64,000 bases of DNA, taken from positions 2,046,001 through 2,110,000 of the forward strand of contig JAQFVV010012529.1 in the NCBI GenBank assembly GCA_028023455.1. The letters are read 5' to 3'. Under the pieces are notes generated by a model. That model did not search any database. It had not been told where the DNA came from and was given only the letters and a program-made list of their open reading frames with translations. This document shows positions 1 to 10,340 of the stretch, piece after piece. How positions within the stretch are numbered: position 1 is the first letter of the stretch; the number at the start of each line of letters is the position of its first letter. Source of the stretch: Epiperipatus broadwayi. Lineage: Eukaryota > Onychophora > Udeonychophora > Euonychophora > Peripatidae. The position numbers and the translations under genes were made by a program.

Positions 1-978
1 TTGTTTTGAAAATCTGTTAGAAAAATGATTTTTTTTATATTAAGAAAATTCAGAAATGCAAAATTGCATCTAATAATACCAATAATCAATTTTCTTAATC
101 AGCCAAGGATTCCCAGGTCCTATTTTCTTACAATTTCAAAACTTAATACATTATGAATCATTGAACTTTTTTAAACATTTTTTTCAATGCATTTTGTGAT
201 CTTATTTTTTATTGTATCTGCCTTTTTTTTTTCTATGCTATTTAAAAAATATATAATTTAAACCCATTCACTGTTATTTCATATTTATTCTTACTTAATA
301 ATCAATTAATATAAAATAGCTATATTTTCATTATCCCTTAATATTAAAATGTACTCATGTAAATACATCGTAATGATATGTATGAGTATATATACAATCA
401 TATTTATATCTAGGATATATCAATAAATATAATGACTATAATAGCATTATTATATGAGAAATATTAATTCTATTATTTAGCATTATTAATATAGTAATAT
501 CCGCTGTAATGAAACTTATAGAGCAAACAAAATGTACCACAAATTTTCTCATTAAGATTATAAAACACATACAAATACAATGATTATAATCATTTTCGCT
601 AAAGATCGTTAATTAAAAATATTCTATATTTTCTTAATTGATTTTATTATTCATCTGTATGGCCACTTTGTAATGTGCAAAGTCATATGAGTTCACTTCT
701 TGCCATTTAAATAGTTCTATAAGAATTTATTTATTTTTGCGTAGATTTGAAATACTTATATATGGGTATATTAATGGAAAAAAAATATTTGCAAATAATT
801 GTAATAAATATAGTATTTGTTTATGCAGAAGTATCAAATAGATAAAATAAAGAGGAGGGGGATTTTTTTTTTTTTGATAAGAGATAATTTATCTAGTAAT
901 TATAAGAACAGATTAGATATTTTTGCAAACAGTATTATTAACATGCAAAAGCTTTTTCAGAAGTAATATTAACTAGAC
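1..978. other. AT-rich non-coding DNA
   Basis: Very A+T-rich sequence with homopolymer runs. I see no long open frame, RNA gene or repeat boundary on either strand. It ends at the TG that begins the first LTR. Confidence 0.6.
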
Positions 979-1581
979 TGTCTGTGCATATATAATATAG
1001 AAGTGAATGTAAATAAAAATTATTTACTATGTAAATATGTGCAGATAGTACATGAATAATTTATCTCACTATTAATGTTTAAGCTACTATAGAAAATCTG
1101 TATATGCCACTCATATCAATTATATAAATGAGGAACAATTATGCTTAAATGGATTTTTGTATAAAACTTCTGCTATGATTTGTGTGTGAATAACGAAGTG
1201 CTATGAAGATGTAATGAAATATGATGAACTGTGAGAAAGCATAATAATTCTATGATTTGCATATTACAATAGTAGCTGATTGACTGCTTAACGATGATAT
1301 AATTTATAATTGATTTCTGTTCATAATATATATTGCGTTACTATTATACCTGAATGGATGCATGAAGAAGTTTATTCATTTAAGATGCACTACAATAGAT
1401 TATATTTATCTTCTGAGTGTGTGTGAAGCTGACACATACATGCAGAAGCCTATTAATATAGAAATTTCTAGTGAATTTTTTAATTTTCTGTTTTTTTATT
1501 CTTTTTCTATTTTGTTATGAGGGATTAAATAAATTTATTTTGTTACTATAAAGTTGTACTTATATTTATTTGAAAGTTACC
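979..1581 (+). repeat. 5' LTR of gypsy element 1
   Basis: Aligns by eye with 4466-5085. Shared blocks include AGTACATGAATAA, TAAGCTACT, GATATCAATTAT-like and GAGGAACA(A/G)TTATGCTTAA. It starts with TGTC. The 3' edge is uncertain by several bases, near a shared TTACC. Confidence 0.75.
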
Positions 1582-1639
1582 TATTCACCCTTGATTGGTA
1601 TTAATATAATAATATCCTCAGGACATAGCAGAATGGATG

Positions 1640-2470
1640 TACTCAATAACTTATGAAGAACCTATGCAAACAATAGAAGAATTGCACCTATATGTGCCAT
1701 TGATAAAAAAATAAAAATGGTGTCACTAAACAGCAACAATCATGAATTTGATATGCATGTTGTATTTTGGAAGAGTTATGTGGTTTGTAATGAAAAATAC
1801 ATGCTTACAAATAAAATTGAAGATGGTAAGATAAAAGTGTCTATGATTATGTAGTTTGTGGGAAAAGAGATTTTGAAATTAGCAAGTGAACTCTGTGATC
1901 CCAGGACTCCAGAGAAGTTTCATATCAGGAGATGGAAAGAAAAACTAAATGTTTATTTTACACATGTGATAACTAAATCGGTGGCATGATTGAGATTGAG
2001 GAATAGAAAGCAACTACCTTGCAAAAATATATAAGAAAAATATCATGATATAGCACTTAGAAAACTAGCAAAGGAGTGTTATTATAGTTTAGAGCTAAAT
2101 GATAGGTTATTAGAGCAAATATTATATGGAGTGATAGGCAGTAATACTTAATAATACTTTAGGAAAGTATTATTAAGTGGACTTTAATTATAAACACACA
2201 ACAGAAAAATGCATTATGTAAGAAATTATATAAGATAATGCTTTGGAATTTTCTATTCTCTAAATAAATGGATAGCTACCCAATTGGAGTAAAGAAACGG
2301 ATATTGATAATCTGGACTGCAAGAGTGCAAAAAAATGAATTGACATGTTATTGCTTTAAAAAAAATAACCCCCTAAAGAGAAACTGCAGATTTAGAAATG
2401 GAAAATGCAATATTTGTAAAACATTTAGCTCCTATCTACTGCAATAAAGATAGGAATATTTAAACAAAAT
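1640..2470 (+). pseudogene. gag remnant with zinc knuckle (gypsy 1)
   Basis: Joining short frames gives a gag-like stretch around 1850-2140 with the features of gypsy capsid proteins: a KEILKLASELCDP-type segment, RNRKQLPCKNI, then KLAKECYYSLELNDRLLEQ followed by a short tail. Around 2310-2440 a basic, Cys-rich stretch ending NGKCNICKTF resembles the CCHC zinc knuckle that binds template RNA, but several ligands are lost to substitution or frameshift. It is not functional. The family assignment rests on order and motif likeness. Confidence 0.6.
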
Positions 2471-2499
2471 TAATTCAGGATTAGAAATCTGATGGCAGG

Positions 2500-2800
2500 T
2501 AAACAAGAAATAAGACATGAAAATATTTGAACAGAAGTCATCACGGAAGTAGACATTAGAGCAAGTCTGTCATTATTTTATAAAGTGTGGATGAAAATTA
2601 GTAATAGATGTAAGAAGAAAACATCACTCATGAAAACTGATGTCATAGCTGCAGATATAAATACACATGGGAAAGTGTTGTATCTGTGAAATTAAATTCT
2701 GAGGTTACATTTTTATTACTGTATATTATCAATAAAGATTTTATCCCATTATTAGGGAGAAACTGGTTCCATCCTATGGGAATCCACAAACATTATAATG
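2500..2800 (+). pseudogene. Retropepsin-like aspartic protease remnant (gypsy 1)
   Basis: A frame near 2543 reads EVDIRASLSLF, matching the active-site block of gypsy proteases (hydrophobic-D-T-G-A-S-hydrophobic) with the catalytic DTG changed to DIR. About 60 codons on comes a stretch like FIPLLGRNW, the usual C-terminal block of this protease in Ty3/gypsy polyproteins. Frameshifts lie between the two. Confidence 0.65.
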
Positions 2801-3299
2801 AATAATATATAAGGGATTCAAACTCAGACTTTCACATGACCCACAACTCACCATGCCATCTCATAATGTTGACACAACTGATCCCACACATGTTGAAAAG
2901 ATAAATAATCACCAATATATATATATTGTGCTAAACCAGAACTCATCAATTGGTCCAGATTACTATCTCCACACATACATACAATCTGTGCTCAGCTAAG
3001 CAAACGTTAAAACATTTAGTGACTAAACAGGTTTGGGTTTAGAATATGAAAGAATTTATTTGAAACTAAGTATCTCTTGATACCATACAGTATCATAATA
3101 TTATTAATAGAGTACAATTGGAACTAAAATAAAATCAATAGAAAATGCTTAGCAATCTAAGAACATAAAAGAATTATAAACATTTTTATGCCTATTGAAT
3201 TCTTTCAAGAATTTTTTTAAAGGAGAATCTCGTGCTCTCACTGTTATGTAAACTATTTAAAAAGTGACAATATTGGACATGGTTGGAAAAACAGGGTAT

Positions 3300-4080
3300 T
3301 GTCTTTCAGGAAACTAAAGACCTACTTATATAAAGGATGTGCTCACCTTATTTTATCAAGGTTATTCAGGAGCTGTTTGCACAAAAGCTTTAGTTAGATC
3401 ATATGTGTGCTAGCTAAAGCTAAGACAAGCAATAGAAATGGTGAATAAATGTATACACTGCCAATCAACCACTGATCTACTGCCAAAAAAGCTGGAATCT
3501 AGACCTACATCTACTCAGCTTTGGAAATGTCTTAATCAGAACCATGCTGGACCATTTGAATGGTTATATATTTTTAACAGTTGTAGACTCATATTCATAG
3601 TAGATAGAATAAAAAAATTATCAAAAACACTAGTTCTGAAAATATTAGAGCACTGAACAATTATTCTGAGACTATTGTAATGGACAATAGGAATGGGTTT
3701 GCATCTCAGCAATTTAAGAATTTCCTAGCTGATATGGAATACTGTACATGACATATTTATCCTACTATAACATTGTGAATCTAATGGTCTTGCAGAGAAG
3801 GTAATTCAAAAATTAAAATTATGTTGAAAAAAATTGCAACAAGGATATTATGGAAGCTTAATTAGATGCAATGTTTTTCAAGCACTTTACTACTAATAAG
3901 GTACTAGCTGATATTGTTAATGTTCATAAAATTCCATACCCGTCTTTCTAAATTATTGCTAACTACAAATGAAAATTTAGATGACTCCATGGATTATAAA
4001 AATTTTAAAGTTGGAGAAAGTGTTTGGATATGTAATATTTTAAAAATAAATGACTATTAGAAGTAATATTGAAAAATATT
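3300..4080 (+). pseudogene. Integrase remnant (gypsy 1)
   Basis: An open stretch from 3438 begins VNKCIHCQSTTDL, the second half of the HHCC zinc domain. A second frame then gives a VVDSYS-like first catalytic block, VMDNRNGFASQQFKNF (the D-N-G block, with one change) and SNGLAEKVIQKLK (the third block with its Glu). Downstream, FKVGESVWI matches the C-terminal beta-barrel segment of gypsy integrases. Several frameshifts and stops make it inactive. Confidence 0.75.
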
Positions 4081-4112
4081 ATCTTGGCAAATTAGATTGA
4101 TACAAGTGGATA

Positions 4113-4340
4113 ATGGAAAAGCTATTTAAGAGATATATAAACTACTTATGGCATCATGAAAGTGATTCATCAGATATAGGTGTTAATGTTAAGTCAGCAG
4201 ATGATGACAAAAATTTTATTGAGAAAGAGGATCAAATTTTAGATATAGATCAATCTGTAACAAACTATTCAATTGGGGATCAACTATTGAATCAACTGAA
4301 GATGATATTACATCAAGTAAGCTCTAACAAGCAAAAATGA
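4113..4340 (+). pseudogene. pol C-terminal tail (gypsy 1)
   Basis: A 75-codon open stretch, acidic and low in complexity (SDSSDIG, DDDKNF). The frame before it carries a block like the usual end of gypsy integrase. I read it as the poorly conserved tail of pol, not a separate gene. Confidence 0.5.
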
Positions 4341-4444
4341 TTATAACTTCACAAGAAGAGGAGACTTTTACTGAGAAGAGTTCATATATGCAGAAAATCT
4401 GAAGAATTAGAGGAATATATATGCCAATAAGAGCATTCTTTTTT

Positions 4445-4464
4445 AGAGTGGGGGGAGGAGTAGA
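4445..4464 (+). other. Polypurine tract of gypsy element 1
   Basis: A purine run, AGAGTGGGGGGAGGAGTAGA, lies directly before the 3' LTR TG. This is where the plus-strand primer of LTR retrotransposons is expected. Confidence 0.75.
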
Positions 4465-4465
4465 T

Positions 4466-5085
4466 TGTCTTTGTGTGTGTGTATATATATATATATATAT
4501 GAATGTAAATATAGATTATTTTACAATGTAAATGTGTAGACAGTACATGAATAAATTATCTCATTATTATTAAGCTACTCTAAGACATCTGCATAAGCAA
4601 AATGATATCAATTATGCAAATGAGGAACAGTTATGCTTAAGTGGATTCTCATATAAAAACCTGTTAGAATTTATATGTGAGTAATGAATGAAAATGAAGT
4701 GCTATGAAAGTATAATAAAGTATAATGTAGTGAGAGGATGCATTATTGTTGAGAATATGATTTGCATATTATAGTAGCAGCTGATTGCTTGCATAATGAT
4801 GACATACTTTGTAATTGGTTTCAATTCCTTCATATATGTATATATTGCAGATATTCCAGAATGGATGTGTGAAGAATTCTTTTCAATTAAGATGCACTGC
4901 AATAGATTATATTTATTGAACCTGTGTAGAAACTGACATGCAGAAGCTTATTAATAGACTATAGATTTCTAATGAAATTCCTAATTGTTTTCTACCCTTG
5001 ATTCTTTTCCTATTTTTTTTATTGATATTAAATAAATTTATTTAGTTACAATAAAAATGTACTTAAAATTTATTTAAAAATTACC
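4466..5085 (+). repeat. 3' LTR of gypsy element 1
   Basis: Partner of 979-1581. It carries an expanded TG/TA run near its start (4473-4500) that the 5' copy lacks. The two LTRs differ at many sites and by small indels, which indicates an old insertion. Confidence 0.75.
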
Positions 5086-5483
5086 AATGCTTATATATAA
5101 AATCACTAAATGTCTCGCATGATATTCAAGTTAAATATTTCTTTGTTAGAGGGCTTATTTTTCAAGGGAAAAAAATATTTGTTTCACCATTAATAAACTG
5201 TAATCATTTTTTTTTTTTTTAAATGAAGCATTTGTGTAAAGGAAATAATTCATTAAAGCAACTGATTAAAGAAAAAAATGACGGTTTCCATAGGCCAGGT
5301 ACATTTCTGGATTTGAAAAAAATATGATATTGGAATAAAACTTTTTGAAGGACAAAATGCTCTGGGGAAAAAATGTGCTTTTGATTACAATACAGACCTG
5401 AATAGGTATAGTGCTTAAATCCTGAAATATAGTGCTTAAATCCTGAACAAAATATGGTTACAGTATATAAATTCATGGTTACC
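5086..5483. other. AT-rich DNA, nothing recognised
   Basis: An open stretch on the minus strand (5219-5494) has no recognisable motif and includes a short local duplication (ATAGTGCTTAAATCCTGAA twice near 5408-5445), so I do not call it a gene. Confidence 0.5.
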
Positions 5484-5612
5484 AAACTCTCCATATAGTG
5501 GTGCCATCAAGTGTAATCCTTTGTAATCAATGGATGCAGGAAGCTTTGTGCATAAAATTCCTATCTAGTGCCTACTCACCCAACATTTCCAGACTAGTTT
5601 CTTCTAGCTTGA
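5484..5612 (-). repeat. Truncated copy of hammerhead repeat family 1
   Basis: Matches the family 1 repeat seen at 19786, 29632 and 45777: AACTCTCCATA, a degraded GTGCCA block, AATCAATGGATGC, GTGCATAAAAT, CCTATCTAGTGCCTACTCA and CAGACTAGTTTCT. On the minus strand it keeps GAAAC, the ACTAGTC stem/cleavage block and the 3' arm of helix I, but it breaks off inside helix II, so the CTGANGA half of the core is missing. Confidence 0.75.
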
Positions 5613-6700
5613 GATCATGTGATGTTTTGATAATTATACATAAATTCATGTTTGAAATGTGATTTTAGTGAGGGGGGAAAAATAGATGCTTTAGTATTGT
5701 ATTTACATTTACTTTTGTGTAGTTTGATGTCACATAGTTCATGGCTGCACAATAATACCACGCATGATTGAAATTTGTTAAAGCAACTAATTAATTATAA
5801 TGGCTTTTCCATAGTTTGGGTACATTAACTTGTTAATGTACTAATTCCCTTGGAGACATAGCATTAACAAACATTATTAGATATACATTTTGATTGGCAA
5901 AAAAAAGTATTTTTTATATAAAGGTTGAAGAAAAGCAACAGCAGATAAGTCCTCAGTGTTTTATTGTTTGATCACAACCTCATTGTTAAAATTTTAGGTG
6001 GACACACAAAACTTATTTTTTTGCAGATCATTAAACAAATTTTTATATGTAGTTAACAAGTTTCAGCTTTTGTATATGCTATTTGCCAGTGTATTATTGT
6101 AGCTTTGAGAATTCTGATGTCTAAAGCATCTATGTGATTTCATTAAGAATGATTGATTGTTTTAAAAGAACTACAATTATTTAAAAGAGTGAAATTAGAA
6201 TGAAATACCAACAATCTCCTGCTAGATTGTAGATATTTAACTCTTCTTGAAGAATAATTAGTAGGTAGTTTTAACAGGTTTTAGTAATGTATGTTCTTTT
6301 CTAAGAGATTTTATTATTGCCTACATGATTCCAAGAAATTTTTGCCAAAATTCTACAATCAGACTGACATTTTATTCACCAATTCTTTTTGACTGGAAAT
6401 AATGAGTCTCTTCTAAGTGAATCATTTAATATTCATAACTACCATATTTAGAATTTAGAAAATCATATATAAAAAACTTTTTTTGCATTTGCTGAAAGTC
6501 ATCAGTTAAAATAAATTTACTATAAGTCTTTGAAAGAATCTCTATACTAGCTACATCTATAGCTCCTTTCTGTTATTTCTAAGAAATATTGTGAAATGAT
6601 GAATAGTTCAGATTTTTTTTTTTTTAACAATTGCAGCAGTAAAAAAAATATTTTGATTTGATTATTTTAAAAGTGTTTTATCATATTAAATGGCTATTTT
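5613..6700. other. AT-rich DNA, nothing recognised
   Basis: No coding, RNA or repeat signature that I can support on either strand. Confidence 0.5.
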
Positions 6701-6707
6701 GTATGTT

Positions 6708-7147
6708 GTTACATTTTTATTTACCATTGTCAAACTCACTCCATTCACAACTTTGACACCATCCACCTCAGATAAATACAATAATTATTAGTACTAATCA
6801 TTTTCTAAACTAGAGATTATCTATAGCACAGATATAAACTGATGAGTGCTGGTTCAGCATGAAATGCATTTTGGGCTCATTTGTCTTTTATTGTATCTTT
6901 ATTTATATGAATTTAAAAAAGAATGGGGAAGTATGGAGGTTGTTTAATATATCTATAAAGATATTACACATGGGACAGAGAAAGATGAATAACTCCATAT
7001 GTGTGTAGGCTTAAAATTAATCTTCAACTAGATAATTTCTAGTTTAGAAAATGATTAGTAATAATCATTATTGTATTTATCTGAGGTGGATGGTGTCAAA
7101 GTTGTGAGTGGAGTGAGTTTGATAATGGTAAGTAAAAATGTAACAAT
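6708..7147. repeat. 115-bp inverted repeats enclosing a hammerhead copy
   Basis: The arm at 6708-6822 (TTGTTACATTTTTATTTACC ... CACCATCCACCTCAGAT ... CTAATCATTTTCTAAACTAGA) returns as its reverse complement at 7032-7147 with few differences. The spacer holds hammerhead family 2, copy 1. Long, nearly identical arms suggest a recent foldback or a pair of inverted terminal repeats. I see no coding capacity inside. Confidence 0.85.
6839..6885 (+). ncRNA. Hammerhead ribozyme, family 2 copy 1 (type I)
   Basis: CTGATGA at 6839-6845 is the invariant first half of the hammerhead core. GTGCT (6846-6850) pairs with AGCAT (6856-6860) as helix II around a GGTTC loop. GAAA (6861-6864) is the second half of the core. 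Helix III is the self-complementary ATGCAT, followed by the cleavage-position base T6870. The 3' arm of helix I (TTGGGCTCAT) is present, but its 5' partner is lost because the upstream sequence belongs to the inverted-repeat arm. This copy therefore has an intact core but probably cannot form helix I. Confidence 0.7.
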
Positions 7148-7156
7148 TTACTATAG

Positions 7157-7428
7157 TTTTAAATTGCGCTTTACGCAAAAAAGTGAAGCTTATTATTATT
7201 AGAAAAGAATTATATGGCTGAGCGCTTTCAGGTAACTTAAGTTTCCATATTTATAGCCTACTTTAAGTGAAGTTTAAAGTAGGATATGAATATGGAGACT
7301 TAGGTTCTCTGAAAGCGGTCAGCCGTATAATTTTTTTCTAATATTAATAAGCTTCACTTTTTTTTTGCGTAAAGCGCCATTTAAAACTTACCACCCAAAG
7401 GTGAAGTTAAAAACAAGGATTTTATTTT
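7157..7428. mobile_element. Foldback (MITE-like) insertion with 12-bp direct repeats
   Basis: AATTTACTATAG occurs at 7145-7156 and again at 7429-7440. Between them a near-perfect palindrome (about 7157-7388) has arms starting TTTTAAATTGCGCTTTACGC and ending GCGTAAAGCGCCATTTAAAA, with a GCTTATTATTATTAG block and a GCGCTTTCAGGTAACTTAAG-like block repeated in inverted form. A 40-base tail follows the palindrome. The layout looks like a small non-autonomous insertion; the family is unknown. Confidence 0.7.
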
Positions 7429-7478
7429 AATTTACTATAGATATTCTTCATATAATAGAGATATATATGGGAGATAGT

Positions 7479-7612
7479 GACCTGGGCCAAATGATGAGTG
7501 CTGGTTCAGCACAAAATGCATCTTGGGGTCATTTGTCTTTTATTGTATCTTTATTTATATGAATTTAAAAAGAATGGGGAAGTATGGAGGTTGTTTAATA
7601 AATCTATTTTGT
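7479..7612 (+). ncRNA. Hammerhead ribozyme repeat, family 2 copy 2 (core mutated)
   Basis: This copy keeps the complete fold. Helix I pairs GACC (7479-7482) with GGTC (7527-7530) and CCAA (7487-7490) with TTGG (7523-7526), with a UGGG internal loop. Helix II pairs GTGCT with AGCAC, a perfect 5 bp. Helix III is ATGCAT followed by cleavage base C7522. Two invariant core positions are changed: CTGATGA reads ATGATGA and GAAA reads AAAA, so this copy should be inactive. Downstream it shares a long tail with copy 1 (TCATTTGTCTTTTATTGTAT, GAATTTAAAAAGAATGGGGA). Copies 1 and 2 together define the family. Confidence 0.75.
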
Positions 7613-8261
7613 ATGACACATCTAATGATATAGACATCTCATTCACCATATCTTAATTTTTATATAAATATAGTTATGATGGCTCTCCAAAAGCAAAGTT
7701 TATCAAACACATCAGCATAATAAATATATTATTATAAGTCAAAAATTTGTGATTTTACAGAATCGATAATTTATTTTATAACTTAAATGCCTAGCATGTT
7801 TACATCATTAACATAAATAGAAATTTTGCTATTTAATTTGCACATCTGTTTATTTATTGAATTAATTCTATATTGCTTGTTTTTTGATTTAAACATTTTA
7901 CTGTCCAATCAAAAAATAAATAACTTAATACACTTAAATTCATATTATAATCTAATTAAATAAATAGTTACATGTAAAAGTTATCAGCAAAATTTCTGTT
8001 TATGTTAGCCAAGATTATGGCTCAGACATGCTAAAAGTTTCCTAAGAATTTAAAGTATCTGTTTCATTCAACCACAGGTTTTTCATCTTGATATATTTCA
8101 AATGGAAAAATTATAACACACACATATATATATGGGCAAATGATAAAACAACTTTTAATTAGCCCACAGTGAAGTAATGGGCCTCTTCACCATTTATAGC
8201 AGATCATTTGTTGGATGTGGTGAGGATTTGAATGATTTTTCTCATTTATTTTACTTTTTAT
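7613..8261. other. AT-rich DNA, nothing recognised
   Basis: No supported feature on either strand. Confidence 0.5.
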
Positions 8262-8384
8262 AATTTATCCAAACCACTTTGAACACTTTTTAGCAAAACT
8301 CTTTATTTGTATATATATATATATAGAGAGAGAGAGTATATATAGAGTTTTGCTAAAAAGTGTTCGAAGTGGTTTGGATAAATT
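8262..8384. repeat. 123-bp palindromic MITE-like element
   Basis: The arm AATTTATCCAAACCACTTTG... through GCAAAACTCT (8262-8302) returns inverted at 8344-8384 with one or two differences, around a (TA)n(GA)n core. The same arm, slightly diverged, lies at 48591-48638 and inverted at 52521-52570, so this may be an internally deleted relative of that segment. Confidence 0.8.
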
Positions 8385-8730
8385 GTATTTATAGGATATT
8401 ACAGCAAAATAAAGAAAATTGTGATTTTGGTATTATTTTACTTTTTAGTTAAAAATAGCTAATATTATATATATTGACTAGTTAACTGAGCTGGCCATGA
8501 AACAACTGAAAGAAAAATGAGTTTGTTTGGATCTCATTTAAATTTTAAAATTTTCTTGGCAGCTTTCAAACTAAGATCATATACATAACCAGTATGCTGT
8601 AAAGCCTTTCATATATATATATATCAAATGTTATGTGATATTAATTTTTAGATTAATGAAATATTTTTAAAAATATTGTGACATATTCTATTTTTTATTA
8701 AAAGATTATTTCTAAGACACTTTTACCAAG
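8385..8730 (+). other. Region upstream of pyruvate carboxylase
   Basis: Non-coding sequence directly before the first coding exon. It should contain 5' UTR and possibly a promoter, but I cannot point to a TATA box, an initiator or a CpG-rich promoter. Confidence 0.3.
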
Positions 8731-9163
8731 ATGCTTCGAATACAAAGTAACTTTTTAAGGCAGTGCCATGGAACAAAACTTCATGGTAGACAAAGGCTAT
8801 TATTGGATCCTAGGCCTACATCATCTTCCACTTATATATATTATTCCAAAAAAATCCCTTGTAAACCAATCAAAAAAATATTAGTTGCTAATAGAGGTAA
8901 GGCTTAGTATTATGTTGATTTTTTTTTTTTTAGTGATAAATTAAGTATTTTTAAAAATTACTCATTATTATTTTTTAGGAGAAATTGCAATTCGTGTATT
9001 CCGGGCCTGCACTGAACTAAATATTCGTTCAGTTGCAATTTATTCTGAACAAGATAAAATGCATATGCATAGGCAGAAAGCAGATGAATCATATTTAATA
9101 GGTAAAGGATTACCTCCAGTTGCTGCTTATCTTAATATACCAGAAATTATTCAAATAGCAAAG
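8731..9163 (+). CDS. PC: Pyruvate carboxylase, 5' part of gene (two exons)
   Basis: Exon 1 (8731-8896) encodes 55 codons plus one base. It starts [14 protein letters not shown], an Arg/Ser/Lys-rich, acid-poor leader typical of mitochondrial targeting, and ends [12 protein letters not shown], the conserved start of the biotin carboxylase domain. Exon 2 (8979-9163) adds [19 protein letters not shown], then the [19 protein letters not shown] and [17 protein letters not shown] blocks characteristic of animal pyruvate carboxylase. The 82-bp intron is phase 1 (donor GTAAGG, acceptor TTTTTTAG) and exon 2 ends in phase 0 before GTAATA. The start ATG has A at -3. The enzyme makes oxaloacetate from pyruvate, ATP and bicarbonate in the mitochondrial matrix. 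The full protein is about 1,180 residues, so over 90% lies outside these exons; I did not recognise the next one. Confidence 0.93.
8897..8978 (+). other. Pyruvate carboxylase intron 1
   Basis: A GT..AG intron of 82 bp that joins G to GA to make a Gly codon, keeping ANRGEIAIR in frame. It has a T-rich tract before the acceptor. Confidence 0.9.
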
Positions 9164-9960
9164 GTAATAATTAAAAAAATTTAAAAGGCTACAAGTATTT
9201 AATTAATATTTATTTTAAGTAAAATTAATATTTATTTTTAAAATGTAGGATTTATAGATAAAAACGGTAGTGAGAAATAATTTGTTTTATGGTTTTAATC
9301 TTTTATATAGTTTTACATTTAACTGCTAATAATTTTAAATTATTTCTGATAAAGTATGGATAATGTAAATAGCATGCCATTGCATATGTTTTTATTTTTG
9401 TAATCTATAATATCTTTATGTAAAATAAAAATAATTTCTAACTATTTAAATTTTTTATTTATTTATCTTGTATCTTATAAGTCTGTGATTACTAGCCAGT
9501 GGTAAAATCATTGAGGATATTAAATTATATGCTTCTTAAGTGACATAATAAATTTAGTCATGGTGCTAATTCTTTATATATATATATACGGATGCAAGGT
9601 ATGTGCAAACCTTTTCAGACTCATATTTAAACTTCTATTGATTTATATAAATGTTTATTTGTTTATTAGAAGTTTTTTTTTATTATCAATGATGGTAGTT
9701 GTATCCCATTGATGTTCAAGCATCAAGAGTCACTATTACCTCTTCCTATTATTAGTTTCTCTTATTCAACCCAAGTCAGGTTATGCACTATCTCTTTGGG
9801 AAAACCACATTTAAACATAAAATTAGCAATGGATGATGGTGCATTTAAGATTATAGATCCATATAATATGATATCTTTCCAATGTTTACAATGGGTTGGG
9901 CATCTGATATACTTATTTGGTACTATTATTTATTTAAATTTAGAAAAATGCATATATGCA
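9164..9960 (+). other. Start of pyruvate carboxylase intron 2
   Basis: Begins with donor GTAATA. I found no later carboxylase exon by eye to the window end, so this intron may exceed 54 kb and hold most elements listed below. The open stretch at 9709-9987 has no recognisable motif; part of it resembles retroelement coding sequence (LPLPIISFSYSTQVR) but is too weak to call. Confidence 0.5.
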
Positions 9961-9961
9961 T

Positions 9962-10340
9962 ATCACATGTATATAGATAAAGTCTAGTCTTTATTGGCAT
10001 AATAAAGGAAAGATACCCAAAGACTTGTTAAAAATAATTTATTATAAAACAACAACAACAATAAAAATCATTGGACCCAATTTAATATAGGAAATTATAA
10101 ACAATACGGGTATTAAGCAGAATTATGTCACCAGGTTGCAAATCACTCATATATAGATAAAGTCTAGTCTTTATTGGCATAATAAAAGAAAAATACACAA
10201 AGTCTTGTTAAAAATAAAATAATTTATTATAATATAAAACAGTAGCAACAATAGAAGTCGTTGAACACAATTTAATGTAGGAAATTATAAACAATATTGG
10301 TAATGTACAGTATTATATAACCAGGTTTTCCTTAATCAAA
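9962..10340. repeat. Tandem duplication, unit about 187 bp
   Basis: Two adjacent copies (9962-10148 and 10149-10340) share TATAGATAAAGTCTAGTCTT, TTATTGGCATAATAAA, ACTTGTTAAAAATAA-like and AGGAAATTATAAACAATA blocks in the same order. The unit has no open frame and its identity is unknown. Confidence 0.8.

Larger units (their letters stand above)
979..5085 (+). mobile_element. Degenerate Ty3/gypsy LTR retrotransposon 1 (RT/RNase H lost)
   Basis: About 600-bp direct repeats (979-1581 and 4466-5085) flank 2.9 kb with traces of gag, a zinc knuckle, retropepsin and integrase, all in + orientation and in the usual order, broken by many stops and frameshifts. The 3' LTR is preceded by a purine tract. 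The stretch between the protease trace (ends about 2800) and the integrase trace (begins about 3300) is only about 0.5 kb and shows no RT or RNase H motif, whereas intact elements have about 2 kb there, so these domains have been deleted. LTR edges were set by eye and no target-site duplication was recognised. It is a dead element. Confidence 0.85.
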
